NCBI GenBank assembly: GCA_012515515.1
Contig: JAAYYE010000010.1
Location: 19,811-83,810, forward strand
DNA length: 64,000 nt
Origin: Minisyncoccota bacterium
GTDB taxonomy: Bacteria > Patescibacteria > Microgenomatia > UBA1400 > PJMF01
Direction: 5' to 3'
Below the pieces are notes generated by a model. That model saw nothing but the letters and a program-made list of their open reading frames with translations, did no database searches and had not been told where the DNA came from. The translations under genes and the position numbers were made by a program. Shown piece by piece: positions 33,038 to 42,092 of this stretch; positions within the stretch are counted from its first letter, which is position 1, and each line of letters begins with the position of its first letter.

Positions 33038-35260
33038 ATGACTAAAAAATTTAAAGATGGTGTTTGGCAAAAAGAAATTAATACTAGAGATTTTATTTTG
33101 CAAAATATGACTCCATACGAAGGAGATGCGAGTTTTCTAGTGGGTCCAGCTGAAACAACTAAAAAACTTTGGCAAAAAGCCAGTCAGCTTTTAAATGAAG
33201 AATTGGCAAAAGGAGGCATCTTAGACATTGATACAGAAACTATTCCAACGATCACTAGTCATAAGCCCGGATATTTAGATAAAAAATTGGAAAAAATCGT
33301 TGGTTATCAAACTGACCAACCTCTTAAAAGAGCCATTAAGCCTTTTGGCGGAATTAGGGTAGTAGAAGCAGCGGCTGAAGAAAATAACTACAAAGTGTCT
33401 GAAGAAGTAGTCAAAATTTTCGATGAATATCGTAAAAGTCATAATGATGGCGTTTTTGATGCTTATACAGATGAGATGAAGCTTTTGCGTTCAACTGGAA
33501 TTTTAACTGGTTTACCAGACAATTATGCTCGTGGCAGAATTGTTGGAGATTATCGTCGAGTGGCTTTGTATGGAATAGATCGACTGATTGAGGCTAAGAA
33601 ACAAGACAAACAAGCTTTAGTAGGAGTAATGACAGACGAATTAATTCGCCTGCGAGAAGAGGTGAGTGAGCAAATTAAAGCCCTCACAGCGATGAAAGTT
33701 ATGGCTAAGAGCTATGGCTATGATATTTCTAAACCAGCTGAAAGTGCACAAGAGGCAATTCAGTGGACTTGGTTTGCTTTTTTAGCCGCACTTAAAGAAC
33801 AAGATGGCGCAGCCATGAGTTTGGGTAATGTGAGTAGCTTCTTTGATATTTATATTGAGCGTGACTTAAAGGCTGGCAAAATCACTGAGCTTGAGGCTCA
33901 GGAATTAGTAGATCATTTTATTATTCAGTGTCGATTAATTAGGCATTTACGAATGGATGCCTATAATCAGCTCTTTGCTGGCGATCCCACTTGGATTACT
34001 GAGTGTTTAGGAGGATTTTTTAGTAATGGTCAACATAAAATCACTAAAACCAGTTTTAGATTCTTACAGAGCTTGTATAATCTGGGGCCAGCTCCTGAGC
34101 CAAATTTAACAGTCTTATGGTCAGAGAAATTGCCAAAGGGCTGGAAGGATTTTTGTGCTCGAGTCTCAATTGATACTTCTTCAATTCAATACGAAAACGA
34201 CGATTTAATGAGAGATAAAGGTCAATGTGATGATTATTGTATTGCTTGTTGTGTGTCGATGATGGAAACCGGTAAAGAAATGCAGTTTTTTGGCGCACGC
34301 TGTAATCTTGCTAAAGCAATGTTGATGGCCCTTAACGAAGGTCGAGATGAAAAAAGCGGTGAGCTAGTAGTGCCAGGCATCGAGCCTTTGCCAGCTGGAC
34401 CAATAGATTATCAAGAATTTAGAGACCGTTTTGAAAAAACCATTACCTATTTAGCTAGTTCATATGTCAATACGATGAATGTAATCCATTATATGCATGA
34501 CAAATATTATTATGAAAAAGCTCAATTAGCTTTAATGGACACTCATTGTCATCGTAATATGGCTTTTGGTATTGCTGGTTTAAGTGTGGTAGCTGATTCA
34601 CTATCAGCTATGAAATTCGCCAAAGTGACTCCTGTTAGAGATAAAAATGGACTCACCACTGATTTTAAGGTTGAGGGTGAATATCCAATGTATGGTAATG
34701 ATGATGACCGAGTCGATGACATTGCAGTTGAGTTAGTCAAGCGCTTTAGTGCTGAATTAGCCAAAAATCATATTTATCGCAATGCAACAGCCACTTTGTC
34801 AGTTTTAACTATCACTTCTAACGTGGTTTATGGTTCTAAAACAGGCGCTACTCCAGATGGTCGCAAAGCTGGAGAGGCATTTGCCCCCGGTGCCAACCCC
34901 ATGCATGGTCGAGATCACTCTGGAGCGATTGCTTCCTTAAACAGTGTGGCAAAAATTGATTATGCCGACGCAAGAGATGGTATATCTAATACTTTTTCAA
35001 TTGTGCCTAAAGCCCTAGGTAGTGAACAGAAACAACAGGTTAATAACTTAGTTGGTATGTTAGATGGTTATTTTAATCAAGATGCTCACCACCTAAATGT
35101 TAATGTTTTAAACCAAGAAACTCTAGAAGACGCCATGGAGCATCCAGAAAATTATCCACAGTTAACTATTCGAGTTTCTGGTTATGCGGTGAATTTTATT
35201 AAATTATCTCGGGCTCTCCAAGAAGAGGTGATAGCACGGACCTTTCATAAAACAATGTAG
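33038..35260 (+). CDS. pflB: Formate C-acetyltransferase (pyruvate formate-lyase)
   Basis: Glycyl-radical enzyme converting pyruvate and CoA to formate and acetyl-CoA under anoxia. Active-site cysteine pair in CIACCVSMM (C404, C405) and glycyl-radical loop RVSGYAVNF (Gly 715). Other family landmarks: GATPDGRKAGEAFAPGANP, then SLNSVAKIDY and DGISNTFSIVP. At 740 residues it is close to the E. coli enzyme (760). The RBS is good (AAAGGAAG before the ATG). The activase follows 1 nt after the stop. Other glycyl-radical enzymes (glycerol dehydratase, ketobutyrate lyase) are less likely because the CC pair and neighbourhood fit PFL. Confidence 0.96.
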   Translation: MTKKFKDGVWQKEINTRDFILQNMTPYEGDASFLVGPAETTKKLWQKASQLLNEELAKGGILDIDTETIPTITSHKPGYLDKKLEKIVGYQTDQPLKRAIKPFGGIRVVEAAAEENNYKVSEEVVKIFDEYRKSHNDGVFDAYTDEMKLLRSTGILTGLPDNYARGRIVGDYRRVALYGIDRLIEAKKQDKQALVGVMTDELIRLREEVSEQIKALTAMKVMAKSYGYDISKPAESAQEAIQWTWFAFLAALKEQDGAAMSLGNVSSFFDIYIERDLKAGKITELEAQELVDHFIIQCRLIRHLRMDAYNQLFAGDPTWITECLGGFFSNGQHKITKTSFRFLQSLYNLGPAPEPNLTVLWSEKLPKGWKDFCARVSIDTSSIQYENDDLMRDKGQCDDYCIACCVSMMETGKEMQFFGARCNLAKAMLMALNEGRDEKSGELVVPGIEPLPAGPIDYQEFRDRFEKTITYLASSYVNTMNVIHYMHDKYYYEKAQLALMDTHCHRNMAFGIAGLSVVADSLSAMKFAKVTPVRDKNGLTTDFKVEGEYPMYGNDDDRVDDIAVELVKRFSAELAKNHIYRNATATLSVLTITSNVVYGSKTGATPDGRKAGEAFAPGANPMHGRDHSGAIASLNSVAKIDYADARDGISNTFSIVPKALGSEQKQQVNNLVGMLDGYFNQDAHHLNVNVLNQETLEDAMEHPENYPQLTIRVSGYAVNFIKLSRALQEEVIARTFHKTM

Positions 35261-35261
35261 C

Positions 35262-36014
35262 ATGGCCAAAACTCTTAGAATTCATTCATTTGAAACGTTT
35301 GGGGTTCATGATGGACCAGGTATTCGCCTAGTAGTTTTTGCCCAAGGTTGTCCTTTTCGTTGTCTCTATTGTCATAATCCCGACACTCAAGACTTGGAAA
35401 CCAATAAAACCATACTCAAGACTGTTGATGAAATCATTGAACTCTTAGAAAGAGAAAAACCCTATTTTGGTAAAAGTGGTACTGGCGGTGGACTGACTAT
35501 TTCTGGAGGTGAACCAACTCTACAAGCCAAGGCAGTGACTGCTATTTTTAAAAAAGCGCAAGAAAAGGGTTTTCACACTTGTCTGGATACTTGTGGGGCA
35601 ATTGTTAACAAAGATGTGGAAGAGTTATATCGTTACACCGATCTATTATTGTTGGATGTTAAACACATTAATAATGATTGGCATCGGAAATTAGTTGGTC
35701 AAAGCAATGACAATGTTTTAAAAAATGCTAAAATTAGAGAAAAAAGTGGCCGAGAAATGTGGTTGCGCTATGTGCTAGTGCCAGGATGGACTAATCAAAA
35801 AGAATATATGCTGGCTTGGGCCAAATATTTCGCTCATTTTAAAACCGTGAGTAGGGTTGAGATTTTACCTTATCACGAACTTGGCAAACACAAATATCAA
35901 GAATTAGGCAGAAAATATCTCTTAGAAGAGATAAAGCCACCCAGTCAAGCAGAAATTAATCAAGCAAAAGAAATTTTTACAGAGTATTTTGGAGAGAAAG
36001 TTTTAGTACACTAA
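35262..36014 (+). CDS. pflA: Pyruvate formate-lyase-activating enzyme
   Basis: Radical-SAM enzyme generating the glycyl radical on PflB. The cluster motif is CPFRCLYC (C30, C34, C37), preceded by GVHDGPGIRLVVFAQG. The SAM-binding GG segment TISGGEPTLQ follows, and the C-terminal PYHELGKHKYQELG is characteristic of PflA rather than other activases. 250 residues is normal. Cotranscribed with pflB. Confidence 0.96.
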   Translation: MAKTLRIHSFETFGVHDGPGIRLVVFAQGCPFRCLYCHNPDTQDLETNKTILKTVDEIIELLEREKPYFGKSGTGGGLTISGGEPTLQAKAVTAIFKKAQEKGFHTCLDTCGAIVNKDVEELYRYTDLLLLDVKHINNDWHRKLVGQSNDNVLKNAKIREKSGREMWLRYVLVPGWTNQKEYMLAWAKYFAHFKTVSRVEILPYHELGKHKYQELGRKYLLEEIKPPSQAEINQAKEIFTEYFGEKVLVH

Positions 36015-36030
36015 AAAATAGAAAGACTTT

Positions 36031-38118
36031 ATGAATTTTCAAGCTCTTTTTCAACCACAATCAATTGCCATCGTTGGGGCATCAAGCAGAGAAAAAACTG
36101 TTGGCAATGATGTCGTAAAAAACTTGGTGCAACAGGGATTTGCTGGACAGATTTTTCCCATTAATCCAAAAATTGACGAACTATACGGTGTCAAAGTCTA
36201 TCATGATATCAAAGACCTAGATCAAAAAATTGACTTAGTGGTGGTGGCCATTCCGGCTAAATTTGTTAATTCAGCCATCGAGGAAGCAGCCAAAAAAGGC
36301 GCTCAAGCCGCAATAGTTATCTCTGCTGGTTTTAAAGAAGCGGGCAATTTTGCCCTGGAACAAGAATTGGCTGAAACTTGCAAGCGCCACAATATAATTT
36401 TAGTTGGTCCAAATTGTCTAGGAGTCATTAATGCTGAGCAAAAAATGAATGCTTCTTTTGCCGCCATTATGCCTGAAGTAGGCAATGTGGCATTTATGTC
36501 GCAAAGTGGAGCCCTGTGTACAGCAGTGCTAGATTACGCCAAAGAATTGGGTTTAGGTTTTTCAAAATTTATTAGTATTGGTAATAAAGCTGCTTTAGAT
36601 GAGTTGGCCTTAATTCAATATTTACATGAAGATCCCCAGACAAAAGTAATTTGTATTTATGCTGAGGCTCTTGATAATGCTCCAGCCATTATTGCTAGTT
36701 TGAAAAAACTTAATCGAGGTAAGAATCCTAAGCCTGTTATTATTTTAAAATCAGGCAAGACTGAAGCTGGAGCCAGTGCCATTGCTTCTCATACTGGTTC
36801 TTTGAGTGGAGGAGACAATGCTTATCAGGCTTTATTTGATCAGGCAGGCATAATTCGTGCTCAATCAATCAGTGAATTGTTTGATTTAGCATCGGTGATG
36901 AGTACTAATCCATTAAAAGCAATTAAAAGCGTCACCATTGTGACAAATGCTGGTGGACCAGGTGTATTAACCACTGATGCAATCATCGAAAATGGTTTGA
37001 CAATGGCTGAATTAGAGAAAAATACCGTTAAAAAATTAAGAGAATTTTTACCTGCAGCTGCTAATGTTCACAACCCTGTTGATGTTTTAGGTGATGCTGT
37101 TGGTGAGGTCTATGAAAAAACCCTCAATGTGCTTAGTGAAGACAAAAATACTGATGCAATATTATTACTTTTAACCCCTCAGAGCATGACTGAACCAGTT
37201 GAAACTGCTAGAGCTGTGGTGAATTTACGAAAAAAAACAGATAAGGCCATTGTTGTCTCACTCATGGGTCGAGATTTAGTTGCTGGGGGAGTGAAATTGT
37301 TAAGGGATAATAAAATTGCTAACACCACCTTTCCTGAATCAGCAGCACTGGGCTTGGGAGCCTTGGCTAAATTTGTCGCTTGGACAAAAATTAAGGAGAG
37401 TGGGGTAAAGGTGTTTGCAGATGTTGATCGGGAAAAAGTTGCTAAAATCTTTCAAGAAGCGAGAAAAGTGGGTAAAACTAGTTTTCCTGAAGCAGAAGCC
37501 ATGGAAATTTTACGTGCCTATAATTTCCCCTTATTAAAAAGTGCCACAGCTAAGTCTGCTAAAGAGGCTAAAAAAATTCTCAGTGAATTTAATTGCGCTG
37601 CAGCAATGAAAATTGTTTCACCAGACATTTTACACAAGAGTGACGTTGGCGGAGTTATGCTCAATGTAACAGCAGATACAGTTGAGAGTAAATTTACGGA
37701 AATGATGACTGTTGTGGCAAAAAATATGCCTCAGGCAAAACTTGAAGGAGTCTTATTAATGGAAATGGCGCCTCAGGGCCATGAAACAATTTTAGGTATT
37801 AATAAAAATTCATTAGGCAGTATGTTGATGTTTGGTTTGGGCGGCATTTACGTCGAAGTTTTTAAGGATGTGACCTTTGCTTTCCCACCATTAACACTCT
37901 TAGAAATCAAAAAAATGGTTAATGGCTTAAAATCGAGTAGTATTTTTGCAGGAACTCGAGGACAGCAGGCAATTGATCAAGAGAGTTTGATTTCGGCCAT
38001 TGCTCGCCTAGCCCAATTAAGTAGTGATTTTCCTGAAATTAAAGAATTAGACATCAATCCTTTGTTATTAAGCGCTAGTGGGGCCAAAGTGCTCGATGCG
38101 CGGATTGTGATCGATTAA
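36031..38118 (+). CDS. Acetate-CoA ligase (ADP-forming), alpha-beta fusion
   Basis: Turns acetyl-CoA, ADP and phosphate into acetate, CoA and ATP, giving direct substrate-level phosphorylation. Order of domains: CoA-binding Rossmann domain (1-130, IVGASSREKTVG), two succinyl-CoA-ligase-like flavodoxin domains (about 150-450), ATP-grasp domain (about 475-695, KIVSPDILHKSDVGGV, then EMAPQGHETILG). The phosphoryl-carrying histidine is H254 in ASHTGSLSG. Protein acetyltransferase Pat shares this architecture but has an added GNAT domain, absent here. It lies 16 nt after pflA, so acetyl-CoA from PflB feeds it. Confidence 0.93.
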   Translation: MNFQALFQPQSIAIVGASSREKTVGNDVVKNLVQQGFAGQIFPINPKIDELYGVKVYHDIKDLDQKIDLVVVAIPAKFVNSAIEEAAKKGAQAAIVISAGFKEAGNFALEQELAETCKRHNIILVGPNCLGVINAEQKMNASFAAIMPEVGNVAFMSQSGALCTAVLDYAKELGLGFSKFISIGNKAALDELALIQYLHEDPQTKVICIYAEALDNAPAIIASLKKLNRGKNPKPVIILKSGKTEAGASAIASHTGSLSGGDNAYQALFDQAGIIRAQSISELFDLASVMSTNPLKAIKSVTIVTNAGGPGVLTTDAIIENGLTMAELEKNTVKKLREFLPAAANVHNPVDVLGDAVGEVYEKTLNVLSEDKNTDAILLLLTPQSMTEPVETARAVVNLRKKTDKAIVVSLMGRDLVAGGVKLLRDNKIANTTFPESAALGLGALAKFVAWTKIKESGVKVFADVDREKVAKIFQEARKVGKTSFPEAEAMEILRAYNFPLLKSATAKSAKEAKKILSEFNCAAAMKIVSPDILHKSDVGGVMLNVTADTVESKFTEMMTVVAKNMPQAKLEGVLLMEMAPQGHETILGINKNSLGSMLMFGLGGIYVEVFKDVTFAFPPLTLLEIKKMVNGLKSSSIFAGTRGQQAIDQESLISAIARLAQLSSDFPEIKELDINPLLLSASGAKVLDARIVID

Positions 38119-38119
38119 T

Positions 38120-39250
38120 ATGACAAGAGCCTTATATGCCCTTTCTGGAGATCCAATTACTCATGGACATCTAGATGTTATTAAGCGAGCAGCCAAGGCT
38201 TTTGATCAGTTAATTGTTGCGATTGGCATTAATCCACTTAAAAATTATTTATTTACCCTAGAAGAACGCAAAGAAATGGCTCAGCGGAGCCTGGCACAAT
38301 ATAAAAATGTCAAGGTGCTTTCATTTACTGGTTTATTGGTGGATTTTGCCTATGAAAATAATGTTGATTTTATTATTAAAGGGGTCAGGAGCAACCAGGA
38401 TTTTGAGTATGAACATAATTTACACCTAATGGGTGAAAGTCAACGGCTGGGGATTGACACCTTTTTATTGTTTACCAAGGCAGAATTAGCTCATATTAGT
38501 TCGAGTGCCGTTAAGGAAATTCAAAATGATCAGGGCTTGATTCAAGATTATGTCAGCCCTTATGTTAAACAATGTTTAGAAAAAAAATTATCTAAACAAT
38601 TTATTATTGGTTTGACTGGAGAAATTGGCAGTGGTAAGAGTTATATTGGTCAGGAACTAGTTAAGCTGGCCGAGGCAGATCAGATTGTTGCTCATAACAT
38701 CGAGTTAGATTTGATTTCCTCCCAAATTCAAGAGAATTTAAGTGAAGAAAAATATAAATTAGTCAGACAAGAGATTATCAAAAATTTTGGTCAAGAAGTT
38801 TGTAAAAAAGATGGTGGTCTTGATCGAAAAGCTTTGGGAGAAATTGTTTTTGCCGATAGCAAGAAACTCAGTAAATTAAATGAAATTATGCACACGCCTA
38901 TTTTAGTGAGATTGCGTAAAGAATTAAAAAAGAAACAAGGTTTAATCATACTCAACGCTGCCTTGTTAGCCGAAACCAAGATGATGGACTTAAGCAACTA
39001 TAATTTAATTTTACTAAATGTTGATGAGGCAACCCAAGAAAAACGCTTAATTGAGCGTGGTTTAAATAAAGAACAAATTAAGCGTCGTTTGGCAAGTCAG
39101 TATGATTTTGCCAAAAAGAAAAAAATCATTAAACAAGCCATTGATCATCACCAACACGGACAATTATTTATTTTGGAAAACGGTGTTAGTGCTGATAAGC
39201 AAGAACTTAATCTCTTGTGGCAAAAAGTTAAAGAATATTTTGCTCTCTAA
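38120..39250 (+). CDS. Bifunctional phosphopantetheine adenylyltransferase / dephospho-CoA kinase (CoaD-CoaE fusion)
   Basis: Residues 1-158 are CoaD: SGDPITHGHLDVIKRA (the GH-containing nucleotidyltransferase motif) and HISSSAVKEI (ISSTxxR-type). Residues 161-376 are CoaE: P-loop GLTGEIGSGKS (164-174), GGLDRKALGEIVFAD and LLNVDEATQEKRLIERG. Together they perform the last two steps of CoA synthesis. There is no stop, frameshift or internal start between the halves; the joint (KKLSKQFIIGLTG) is very short. The usual DAD motif after the P-loop reads IELDLIS, with the first Asp replaced by Glu. Starts 1 nt after the ligase stop, so CoA synthesis is coexpressed with CoA-using enzymes. Confidence 0.93.
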   Translation: MTRALYALSGDPITHGHLDVIKRAAKAFDQLIVAIGINPLKNYLFTLEERKEMAQRSLAQYKNVKVLSFTGLLVDFAYENNVDFIIKGVRSNQDFEYEHNLHLMGESQRLGIDTFLLFTKAELAHISSSAVKEIQNDQGLIQDYVSPYVKQCLEKKLSKQFIIGLTGEIGSGKSYIGQELVKLAEADQIVAHNIELDLISSQIQENLSEEKYKLVRQEIIKNFGQEVCKKDGGLDRKALGEIVFADSKKLSKLNEIMHTPILVRLRKELKKKQGLIILNAALLAETKMMDLSNYNLILLNVDEATQEKRLIERGLNKEQIKRRLASQYDFAKKKKIIKQAIDHHQHGQLFILENGVSADKQELNLLWQKVKEYFAL

Positions 39251-39270
39251 TTTACTTGCTCTCTAATTTA
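39240..39270. repeat. Tandem 15-nt duplication across two convergent stop codons
   Basis: TTGCTCTCTAATTTA at 39240-39254 is repeated exactly at 39256-39270, with one base between. The first copy holds the coaD-coaE stop; the second holds the xthA stop on the other strand. Confidence 0.9.
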
Positions 39271-40035
39271 GAAAATTAGTTCGATAGAAATCGGGCAGTG
39301 ATCTGATCCTAGTACTTGCTCATGAATCGTGGCTGCTTGCAAATTTTTAAGCAATGGCTGGCTAACAAAAAAATAGTCAATTCTCCAACCGACGTTGCGT
39401 TGTCTCGCTCCACTTCTTTGACTCCACCAGGTGTATGCCTCAGTTTTGTTAGGATAAAAATGCCGATAACTATCAATAAAACCCAATTCTAAAAGTTGGT
39501 CAATCCACTTTCTTTCTTCTGCTAAAAATCCAGAAATTTTTTCATTAGCTTTTGGTCTAGCTAGATCAATTTCTCGATGCGCAGTATTAACATCACCAGT
39601 GATAATAATATTTGCCTGTTGTTTTTTTAGCGTCTTTAAATAGTCAAGCAGATAGTAATAATAGTCCATTTTATAAGCTAGTCTTTCCTTGCTGGCTTTA
39701 CCATTAGGGAAATAGATATTAAATAAGACGAAGTTTGGATAATAGTGAATAATTGTTCGACCTTCTCGATCAAAGCGTTTCTCGCCTAAGCCAATTTGAA
39801 TTTTTGTGGGTTTTATTGAGGTATAAGTGGCTGTTCCGCTGTAACCTGCTTTTTCTGCACTGGCAAAACTGACTTGAAAATTATCAATATCTGTTAGTTC
39901 AAAACCAAGCTGATCGGGATGAGCTTTTGTTTCTTGAAGACATAAAATATCTGGTTTTTCATTCGCTACCCACTCCAAAAAACCCTTTTTTAAAATTGCT
40001 CTAATGCCATTGACATTCCACGAATAAATTTTCAT
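39268..40035 (-). CDS. xthA: Exodeoxyribonuclease III / AP endonuclease
   Basis: Cuts DNA at abasic sites in base-excision repair and degrades 3' ends. Mg-dependent EEP fold: SWNVNGIRA, LCLQETKA (catalytic Glu 35), TSIKP region, ITGDVNTAHREIDLA (N and D), and C-terminal WRIDYFFVSQPL with GSDHCPISIEL (catalytic D-H). 255 residues is normal. A TATAAT box ends 7 nt before the ATG on this strand. Confidence 0.96.
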   Translation of the reverse strand: MKIYSWNVNGIRAILKKGFLEWVANEKPDILCLQETKAHPDQLGFELTDIDNFQVSFASAEKAGYSGTATYTSIKPTKIQIGLGEKRFDREGRTIIHYYPNFVLFNIYFPNGKASKERLAYKMDYYYYLLDYLKTLKKQQANIIITGDVNTAHREIDLARPKANEKISGFLAEERKWIDQLLELGFIDSYRHFYPNKTEAYTWWSQRSGARQRNVGWRIDYFFVSQPLLKNLQAATIHEQVLGSDHCPISIELIF

Positions 40036-40042
40036 ATGCCTT

Positions 40043-40048
40043 ATTATA
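40043..40048 (-). promoter_or_regulatory. -10 box of xthA
   Basis: Perfect TATAAT on the - strand, ending 7 nt before the ATG; an AAGG precedes the ATG too closely to be a normal Shine-Dalgarno. A candidate leaderless start. Confidence 0.45.
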
Positions 40049-40069
40049 GCGAAAATACCGACGATGGTT

Positions 40070-40075
40070 TATTAT
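40070..40075 (+). promoter_or_regulatory. -10-like box for the gene at 40082
   Basis: TATTAT ends 6 nt before the GTG start, with no Shine-Dalgarno. The same TTATTATAG string occurs 28 nt upstream, where its complement serves xthA. Confidence 0.35.
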
Positions 40076-40081
40076 AGTTGA

Positions 40082-41047
40082 GTGGCAGAATACTTCAATG
40101 CTTTAGATCACGCTGTTTATTTTACTTTAGCTTATAGCGATGTCTTTAATTTCCCCTTAACTAAAGAGGAAATTATAGCGCGCTTACCAGTGGTTTGGGA
40201 TTGGCCATATCTTACAGATCAGCGAATCAAAACCCAAAAATTGCTTCTTGATTCAAGCGAAAATAGTGTTGAAAAAAGTTTGCTTAAGTTAGAGAAAAAG
40301 CAAAAAATTGATAAAAAACAATTAAGAAATACCAGCTATTATTTCTTAAAAAACCGCCAAAAATTGCTTGTCCAAAGATTAAAAAAGCAAGAAATTGCTC
40401 AGCTGAGACAAAGCGCAATTGATCAAGTTAGTAATTACTTGAGTAAATTCCCCACAATTAGCGCTCTCGCCTTGACTGGGGCTAGTGCAGTTAATAATGC
40501 CAAGCTAGATGATGATTTAGATTTTTGTATTATTGTTAAAAAAAATACCCTGTGGATAACCCGCTTTTTTGTCATTTTATTAACGAAAATTCTTCATAAA
40601 CAGCCACAAATTATTCTGCAGACAAAAGAAAATAACAAACAAGCTTGGTGTTTTAACTTATGGTTAGATGAAAATAAATTAAATATGGCTAAGAGAGGTC
40701 TTAGCATATTTCAAAGTTATGAACTTAAACAAATGTCCTGGTTATTTGATCGGGCCGATATTAAGCAAAAAATATTACTAGCTAATCCACAACTTGTATC
40801 ATTAATTGATGTAGCAAGTCAAAATGGTTCAGCTGTGATTACTAGTGACAATATTTTTGATTATTTAAGGAAGCTATTAAATTATATTTTCTATTTCATT
40901 CAATGCTTTTATCGATATTTTAAATTTGGTAGAGAAAATTATGACTTAAGTCTTTACCAAGCTCATTTTAATGATCTCAGTCGTCAAAAACACATTTTTC
41001 AAAAAATTAAGAGAAAAATGACCAAAAATGATTTTTCTGATTTTTAA
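40082..41047 (+). CDS. Predicted nucleotidyltransferase-fold protein with winged-helix N-terminus
   Basis: GTG start. The N-terminal segment AVYFTLAYSDVFNFPLTKEEI (helix-turn-helix-like, through about residue 90) is followed by a nucleotidyltransferase core with LTGASAVNNAKLDDDLDF: GAS at 133-135 and DDDLDF at 143-148, matching the GS...DxD minimal pattern. The C-terminal half is partly hydrophobic (about 265-285). Proteins of this layout recur in CPR genomes as uncharacterised nucleotidyltransferases; the substrate is unknown. Its end overlaps the next gene by 20 nt. Confidence 0.72.
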   Translation: MAEYFNALDHAVYFTLAYSDVFNFPLTKEEIIARLPVVWDWPYLTDQRIKTQKLLLDSSENSVEKSLLKLEKKQKIDKKQLRNTSYYFLKNRQKLLVQRLKKQEIAQLRQSAIDQVSNYLSKFPTISALALTGASAVNNAKLDDDLDFCIIVKKNTLWITRFFVILLTKILHKQPQIILQTKENNKQAWCFNLWLDENKLNMAKRGLSIFQSYELKQMSWLFDRADIKQKILLANPQLVSLIDVASQNGSAVITSDNIFDYLRKLLNYIFYFIQCFYRYFKFGRENYDLSLYQAHFNDLSRQKHIFQKIKRKMTKNDFSDF

Positions 41048-41933
41048 AGTATTTAGCTTTTTTGCAGGCTGTAAACCAAGTTCTGTCCTATTTTTCCTCC
41101 AAGTAATTTTTATTTTAGTCATGATCATATTGCTTCTTGTAGCAATTAATTTAGTCCAACGCCAATTATGCTTGAGAAAAATTCGCTCAATTATTAGTAA
41201 TTATTATGATTTTTTAATCAGCTCGCTCTCATTAATTGATGCTGGAAAAATTTCTTGTTTATTAGCCAATAATTTTAAAAATAATTTAACATCCTTACGC
41301 TTGATTGCTGATTCCTTTCAAGACCCAGAGTTTTTTCAAAACAAAGAGCAGCTTAATAAATATTTAATGATGGCGGAAACACTATTGCTCAAAATGAAAA
41401 AAAGAGAAGATTTATTGAATAGGCAATTAACTCCAAAGCAAGATCCCCTCCTTTTTGAATTAGTAGAAGAGATTGAGTCCCTCTTAAGCTTATATCAAGG
41501 CGTTTTAAGGGAAAATAAAATAAGACTTTATTTTATTAGTGATAAAAAATTTCGAATTTTTGCTCATGAAGACTACTTACTACTAGTAATTAATAGACTA
41601 ATTTTAAAATCTGTTGAATCATTAATCTTATCTGATCAAAAAGAAAAATATATAAAAATATCCTTAGTTAAAAGTAAAAATTTACTAAAAATAAATATTG
41701 AAAACAATGCAGCAATTAATAATTTTCCTCAAAGTAAAAAATTACAATTTAAAAAGAATTGTCTCAGTCAAAAAAATATCACTCTCAACTTTCTTGACGC
41801 GATTATGTCTCAATATTTTCAAGAAAGAATTAGCATGACAAGACTGAAAAACCAAAATGTTTTGCTATCCATAAAAATTAAAAAATCATTTATTTTGGCT
41901 GAGTCGAAATTAAAGGTGAGGCTTAAAATGTGA
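41028..41933 (+). CDS. Membrane-anchored histidine-kinase-like protein, probably catalytically dead
   Basis: One transmembrane helix (about 21-43) precedes a dimerisation-like segment CLLANNFKNNLTSLRLIAD (77-95). It aligns with a kinase H-box (HELRTPLT), but the phospho-accepting His is Asn (N81). The following ATPase-like half (about 145-300) has the beta/alpha order of HATPase domains (KNLLKINIENNAAIN in the G1 region), yet DxGxG and the GxGxG lid are missing. I infer a pseudo-kinase: a sensor or scaffold for the response regulator and soluble kinase next door. Assignment is from pattern only. The stop codon touches the 3' end of the antisense tRNA-Gln by one base. Confidence 0.55.
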   Translation: MIFLIFKVFSFFAGCKPSSVLFFLQVIFILVMIILLLVAINLVQRQLCLRKIRSIISNYYDFLISSLSLIDAGKISCLLANNFKNNLTSLRLIADSFQDPEFFQNKEQLNKYLMMAETLLLKMKKREDLLNRQLTPKQDPLLFELVEEIESLLSLYQGVLRENKIRLYFISDKKFRIFAHEDYLLLVINRLILKSVESLILSDQKEKYIKISLVKSKNLLKINIENNAAINNFPQSKKLQFKKNCLSQKNITLNFLDAIMSQYFQERISMTRLKNQNVLLSIKIKKSFILAESKLKVRLKM

Positions 41934-42003
41934 TCCCGGGCCAGGATTCGAACCTGGAATAATTGATTCAGAGTCAATGGTGATGCCATTTCACTACCCG
42001 GGA
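41933..42003 (-). tRNA. tRNA-Gln (anticodon CTG)
   Basis: 71-nt cloverleaf: acceptor TCCCGGG paired with CCCGGGA, giving the U1-A72 pair typical of tRNA-Gln. The D-arm is GTAGTGAAATGGCATC. The anticodon stem is ATTGA/TCAAT with loop CTCTGAA (anticodon CTG). The T-arm is CCAGGTTCGAATCCTGG. CCA is not encoded. It lies between the pseudo-kinase and response-regulator genes, on the opposite strand. Confidence 0.93.
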
Positions 42004-42092
42004 ATTTGTATTTTTTTTAAAATTTTAACTTAACTTTATCTTTCTCAATTAGAATCTAATCATTATTATATAACAGAAGGCATTGTAATGAG

